Shown here: one piece after another, positions 49,261 to 64,000 of the stretch
Layout of the letters: every line of letters begins with the position of its first letter
Numbering within the stretch: the stretch's first letter is position 1
Source of the DNA: Embiotoca jacksoni
Lineage: Eukaryota > Chordata > Actinopteri > Embiotocidae
Direction: 5' to 3'
NCBI GenBank assembly: GCA_022577435.1
Contig: JAKOON010000084.1
Location: 248,001-312,000, forward strand
DNA: 64,000 nucleotides
Translations under genes and position numbers: made by a program
Notes under the pieces: model-generated
Databases searched by the model: none
What the model saw: only the letters and a program-made list of their open reading frames with translations
Told to the model about the DNA's origin: nothing

Positions 49261-51145
49261 ACAATAAAACCCAGCTGTCCTTTCAATTTTTTTTTTTTTT
49301 TTTTTTATAAAAGTCAAGTAAAGAGTTACGGTTGCTCGTATGTTTTTGAAGGAAGGAAACTATTCACAACACGGCAGTGCTACCATTGAGTGTCCTCACG
49401 CACTGTACCTATGTACAACTTTTAGGTAGCTGTACTTTACTTGAGTGTATAAATTTGATGCTACTTTATACTTCCACTTTACTACATTTATTTGGCAGGT
49501 TTTTGGTTTTTTTACTTTTCAAATGAGGATCTGACACAAGAAGTAGAAATAGTTTTTAAAATATATCACATATATGTCGATAGCTCCACCAAACAGCAGT
49601 TTTTCCCTCTCAATAAATGTTCAACTGATCCAACATCTAACCAAAATCAAAGAGTTGAGAAAAAAGTCTAAAAACTGAAAACAGATTTGTGGATCAGAAC
49701 TTTTTTTCTCTCCCTCTCTCCCAGTAATTTATCCTCTGTCCCTGAATATAAAACTGGATATAAAGTAGTTCAAACCAGCTCCACCTGCAGCAGCTACAAC
49801 AGTAACATGCTGCTTCACTATTAATAGTATTAATATATCAGTCAGAGGGACCAAACCAGGACTTTTACTGTAATATAGTAAAAGTACATAAATAGTAGCA
49901 GCAAAATGTAATGAAAAAAATGATTTCTCATGCAGGACTTTTACTTGTGAAGGAGAAATTTAACTTTAAGTACAGGATCGTAATACTTATTTCACTAGTA
50001 GCGTCATCTACCTGATAAATGATAAGCATGAAAAGCTAACTCTAATGTCCAGATGGATGAGTGTTAATCAATTTAGGGATGAAAGGGTAGGTAAAGGAAG
50101 GAAAGGGAGAAGCCTGGAGAGTGTCTTTAAAGGAGACTTATCTTGCTGGCCAATCAAAGGCAGAGTTCCACAGTAGCATTCAAACAGGTCCAAGAGGTAG
50201 TTAAACAGATTCAGTTCAGTTCACCTGCTCCAGGGATCCACGCAGCTTCAACAATACTTTGTTCTCCAGAAAGGTTTGAAGAAATCCAGCCGGTTCTTGG
50301 ATAATGTAATTTACTTGAAAATATATAACATTTAAAATATCTCCTCCTTCAGTCACTGTCACTTCTGTCTCAGTTCTCCTCCATGCTGCTCTTGTTTGTT
50401 GATTTCCCCTCCACAGCTCACAGATGAGCTTCATGCATCTCTTTCCTGTCAAAGTGGTGGAGGGCTCTTCACTACTTTTTCTTTCTTTTCTCTCCTTTCT
50501 GTTATAAAACAAGAATGACTTTCGCTTTGTATTAAACCATAACAATTAATCTGCAAATGAATTGGTAACGTCAGTTTTCAGATAGATTCTGTGGTGTACT
50601 TCCCTCTGAAAATAGGGGAAGTGACAACACAGGAAAATCCCATTTATGGTACTGTTGCATCCTCTGTAACCAAAACATGAACATACATCAATGAAGCATA
50701 TAGTAAATATAAAGTTTCCCTGAAAAATATCCTGTATTTGTAATATACTAAAATGTACAAAAACTCAACTTCCTGTGTTACACACACTAACTTAACTGAC
50801 GTGTGTTTGTTGTTCTGCTATGAGCCTTGCAGGGGCGCACTCTCTCTACTTGAATACATGCTCACATTCAGGCTTGCAGGTAGCAACCCATTCAGGTCTC
50901 TTCAGTTTAAAAAACCTGGTTTCAACAGAACCAACTCAAATCCGTTTCAACTGAGGGTCACTGCGAACGTATTACCAAGTACAATACACACTTTAATGCC
51001 TAGATATTACTGTGACACCACCTTTCGGTAGTTTCATTTGTCTTTATATTACTGGTGAACAAAACGGGGGAAAAAAACACAAGGACTGGTACCCGAGTAA
51101 TTCATTCACACCAAAAAGCATGACAATACACAGGCATATTAAGTC
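49261..51145. other. gng12-wls intergenic region
   Basis: A gap of about 1.9 kb separates the inferred gng12 promoter from the inferred end of the wls transcript. It contains an AAGTAC-type MITE, a 22-base T run near 49288, and otherwise unremarkable AT-rich sequence. No Ras-like frame is present. Confidence 0.6.
49405..50000. mobile_element. AAGTAC-rich teleost MITE, third copy
   Basis: The copy starts near GTACCTATGTACAACTTTTA and contains GCTGTACTTTACTTGAGTG. It ends with AGTAAAAGTACATAAATAGT, AGGACTTTTACTTGTGAAGG and TTTAAGTACAGGATCG. It is the same family as the copies at 14056-14240 and 20483-20962 and is interrupted by unrelated sequence at about 49510-49850. Confidence 0.6.
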
Positions 51146-51955
51146 AACGTTTTTTTTTATTTAAATTTGAAAAAGCAAAAGCAAAACAACAAAAAAACGA
51201 GGAACCATGTGTAATAGGCTACAGTCAACTTCAAAAACATTGATATAACTTGATGCATATATTTTGTGAAGTTGAAAATAAGCACTTTATAAAAAATAGA
51301 TATCTACATAGTAACATGATGAACGTACAGTATGCATTTCCCCCCAGTGATATAAAAAAAAAACTTGAAAGACTATGAGTGACAGGAGTACTCCACATCA
51401 TCTACTTTTTATGAAACATGTACTTGTGACAGCTTCTAAGGCCTTGAATGAGAATTATAACATAACAAAAGCAGAAAATGAAACCATGCTAAAACATGTT
51501 GCTGTCCATCTTTGTCAGCTCAGGTTTAGTCTAACCACCAGACATGAAAACAAGAGTGTGGCGGCTGCAACTTCTGACCAGAAAGAAATGGTTTTCTTTT
51601 CACTTGAATTTCTTCATAAAGCAGCTTCTCAGTACCTGACTTGGTGTAAAAGGCATTGTGCAACATTCACAAACACAACGTTGTTTACATAAAGTATGAA
51701 ATGTTAAGAAGAATCTCCACCATGAAAAAGGACTGATATGAGTGTTAATATTCTGCCTTTACGAATACAATATGGACTTTGGAAACAGGGTAGCATGTAA
51801 ACAAACTAAGGGTTTGGTGTGTGAGAAACGGGGCAGCAAGGTGGCTAGTTGATGGGTTTTAGGGTCAGTGGATATAAAGATTAGAGCCTGTTCGATTACA
51901 TATATGTCACCGGAGCATTAGGTAATACATGGGAGTCTCGGTAACAGTGTGACAT
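51146..51955 (-). other. wls: Probable wls 3' UTR
   Basis: Downstream of the wls stop codon the - strand runs about 0.8 kb to an AATAAA seen as TTTATT at 51156-51161 on the + strand. No gene-like frame lies in between. The exact cleavage site is not determined. Confidence 0.5.
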
Positions 51956-62573
<10,618 letters not shown>

Positions 62574-62770
62574 CTGGACAAAAGCATTACCGCAGCAACA
62601 ATTCACTTTCACATTAATACACACACTTGCAAGACATACGGTTTGTGAAGAGTTTAAATATGTTAGCGTGTCAATAAATAAATCCTAAATTCATCCAAGT
62701 TTAATTCAAACTTCAACTGGCACTAAAATTAATTAATCTCAAGAACTAAAATGGATTGATCTAATCCTTC

Positions 62771-63119
62771 TGTGGTGGCGGGGCGTGGTTAGCTCGGCTG
62801 CAGGGCGGGGGGGGGGGGGGGGGGAGTGGTTCAGGGAACGGTGCCGGGAGGAGGATAATTTGGCGCAGCTGATTTGAATCGGGGGAATTGTTTTCTCCCC
62901 TTACATAAGTAAGCAGGACCTGGTGAGGAGAGAGAGAGGAGGAAGCAGCCTGGAAACGGACGCTCGGAGGCTGGGCAGGAGAGCGCCGACACCGGGTGTA
63001 GCAGAGCGTGTGCCGCAGTGTGGATCGAACAATAAAAGCGAAACCATAAACCAAACTTTGTGGCTCAGCGTGTGTCGTCTGTCTCAAAGGAACCCCCACG
63101 GTAGCTCAGACGTGCTACA
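62771..63119 (+). mobile_element. 5' LTR of a Ty3/gypsy retrotransposon
   Basis: The 349-bp segment begins TGTGGTGGCGGGGCGTGG and ends GACGTGCTACA, so it has TG...CA termini. It contains an 18-base G run and an AATAAA at 63031-63036 followed by a short R/U5-like part. A primer-binding-site-like sequence follows immediately. The 3' LTR and target duplication are outside the window, so the boundaries rest on one end only. It lies antisense to wls, presumably in an upstream intron. Confidence 0.75.
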
Positions 63120-63120
63120 C

Positions 63121-63138
63121 TGGCGCCCAATGTGGGGC
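63121..63138 (+). mobile_element. Gypsy primer-binding site
   Basis: TGGCGCCCAATGTGGGGC starts two bases after the LTR terminus. TGGCGCCC is the usual start of retroelement PBS sequences complementary to a tRNA 3' end. The tRNA is not determined. Confidence 0.65.
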
Positions 63139-63349
63139 ATGGAGACAGGCGGACAGCAGAGTGAGGCGCCGATGCAGCCGATCGTGGCGCTGGGACAGAT
63201 GCTAAGCGGGATTGCGGCAATGCAGCGCGATCAGGCGGAGGCGAACCGCCAGCTTCTGGGGACGCTACGGGCGCAAGCAGAGCGGCAGACCCGCGCCTGG
63301 GAACAGCTCGCGGGCCGGGCTGCGGGGGGCCCCATCGGCGCCGGCGCCC
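63139..63349 (+). pseudogene. Gypsy gag, N-terminal fragment
   Basis: The frame opens with ATG right after the PBS, with an Ala/Gln/Arg-rich stretch (METGGQQSEAPMQP, MQRDQAEANRQLLGTL, RAWEQLAGRAAGG). About 70 residues are kept. The frame then runs without a stop across a GGCGCC-GGCGCC repeat at 63337-63348 straight into integrase-coding DNA in another frame. Capsid, protease, reverse transcriptase and RNase H are missing. This is an internally deleted element. Confidence 0.65.
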
Positions 63350-64000
63350 TTTACGGTGATGGGATACGAGAAAACTCTGGACCGGATAATGGCCCGGTTT
63401 TACTGGCCGGGCATCCGGGGGGGATGCGCGCCGTTGGTGTGCATCTTGCCCGGAGTGTCAGCTGGTAAATCAGCCGGCCATTCCGAGGGCGCCTTTACAT
63501 CCGCTACCCTTGATGGAGGTCCCATTTGACCGTATTGGCATGGACCTCATCGGGCCGTTCCACCAGAGCGCACGCGGATATCGCTTTGCGTTAGTCCTGG
63601 TGGATTACGCAACACGATATCCCGAGGCAGTGCCGTTGCGCAGCATTTCGGCAAAGAGTGTTGCGCAGGCTCTGTTTCAGGTCATCTCCCGAGTGGGAAT
63701 CCCGAAAGAGATTCTGACTGACCAGGGCACCCAGTTCACGTCGCGAACACTGAGAGAACTTTACGGATTACTGGGCATTAAGTCTATTCGGACCAGTGTT
63801 TATCACCCACAGACGGACGGGCTTGTGGAGCGTCTGAATAAGACTTTAAAGTCCATGATTCGTAAATTTATACACGACGATGGACGTAATTGGGATAAAT
63901 GGCTTGATCCTCTGTTGTTTGCAGTGTGGGAGGTCCCCCAGGCCTCGGCGGGATTTTCTCCCTTTGAACTGCTGTTTGGCAGGAAACCACAAGGGGTGCT
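63350..64000 (+). pseudogene. Gypsy pol, integrase segment (runs off window)
   Basis: Integrase follows the junction. GYEKTLDRIMARFYWPG is in one frame, then a seven-G run at 63417-63423 (six expected) shifts the frame, and WCASCPECQ onward reads continuously from 63423 to the window edge. The HHCC zinc finger keeps CxxC but has lost its two histidines to the deletion. The catalytic DDE residues are visible: GMDLIGP, LTDQGTQF and VERLNK. The HPQTDG and GFSPFELLFG landmarks confirm the Ty3/gypsy type. The core is intact but the protein as a whole is not. Confidence 0.9.

Overview
This is ordinary nuclear DNA from a ray-finned fish, most likely a percomorph teleost. The evidence is three vertebrate genes with canonical GT-AG introns and teleost-like protein sequences, long CA/GT microsatellites, and many fish-type transposable-element remnants. 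Species cannot be read from the window. There is no prokaryotic, viral or CRISPR-like system here.

Three protein-coding genes were assembled exon by exon, with reading phase checked across every junction. (1) gadd45a, + strand, coding 15291-16865 in four exons, 168 aa, complete. (2) gng12, - strand, coding 26049-24866 in two exons, 72 aa, complete. It has a probable CpG-rich non-coding first exon and promoter near 49.0-49.25 kb and a probable 2.2 kb 3' UTR. (3) wls (Wntless), - strand, ten coding exons from 62573 down to 51956. These match the last ten of the twelve exons known for the human gene; the first two should lie beyond the right edge. The order and orientation gadd45a> <gng12 <wls match human 1p31. 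The three genes are not an operon. gadd45a encodes a stress and p53-response factor, gng12 a G-protein gamma subunit, and wls the Wnt cargo receptor.

Layout. 1-14.5 kb is gene-free, with microsatellites, an L2/CR1-like LINE 3' end, an RTE-like tail, a hAT-type element with a target-site duplication, and a few stretches that look like conserved non-coding DNA. 14.5-17.7 kb holds the gadd45a promoter and gene. 17.7-22.6 kb is a tail-to-tail intergenic region with nested repeats. 22.6-49.2 kb is gng12, almost all of it one 23 kb intron. 49.3-51.1 kb is a short intergenic stretch with a MITE. 51.1 kb to the right edge is wls, whose introns carry a decayed Tc1-like element, a LINE insertion 8-10 bp from a splice donor, and the 5' end of an internally deleted Ty3/gypsy retrotransposon.

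The observations most worth following are these: a 19/20 match to the p53 consensus in gadd45a intron 3, the same intron as the mammalian p53 element, with an octamer and an AP-1-like site beside it; an OCT-CCAAT-OCT cluster upstream of gadd45a; a 14-glycine run in Gadd45a; the LINE abutting a wls splice donor; a KTAQE C-terminus in Wls where the mammalian protein has KEAQE; and the gag-integrase junction in the gypsy element.
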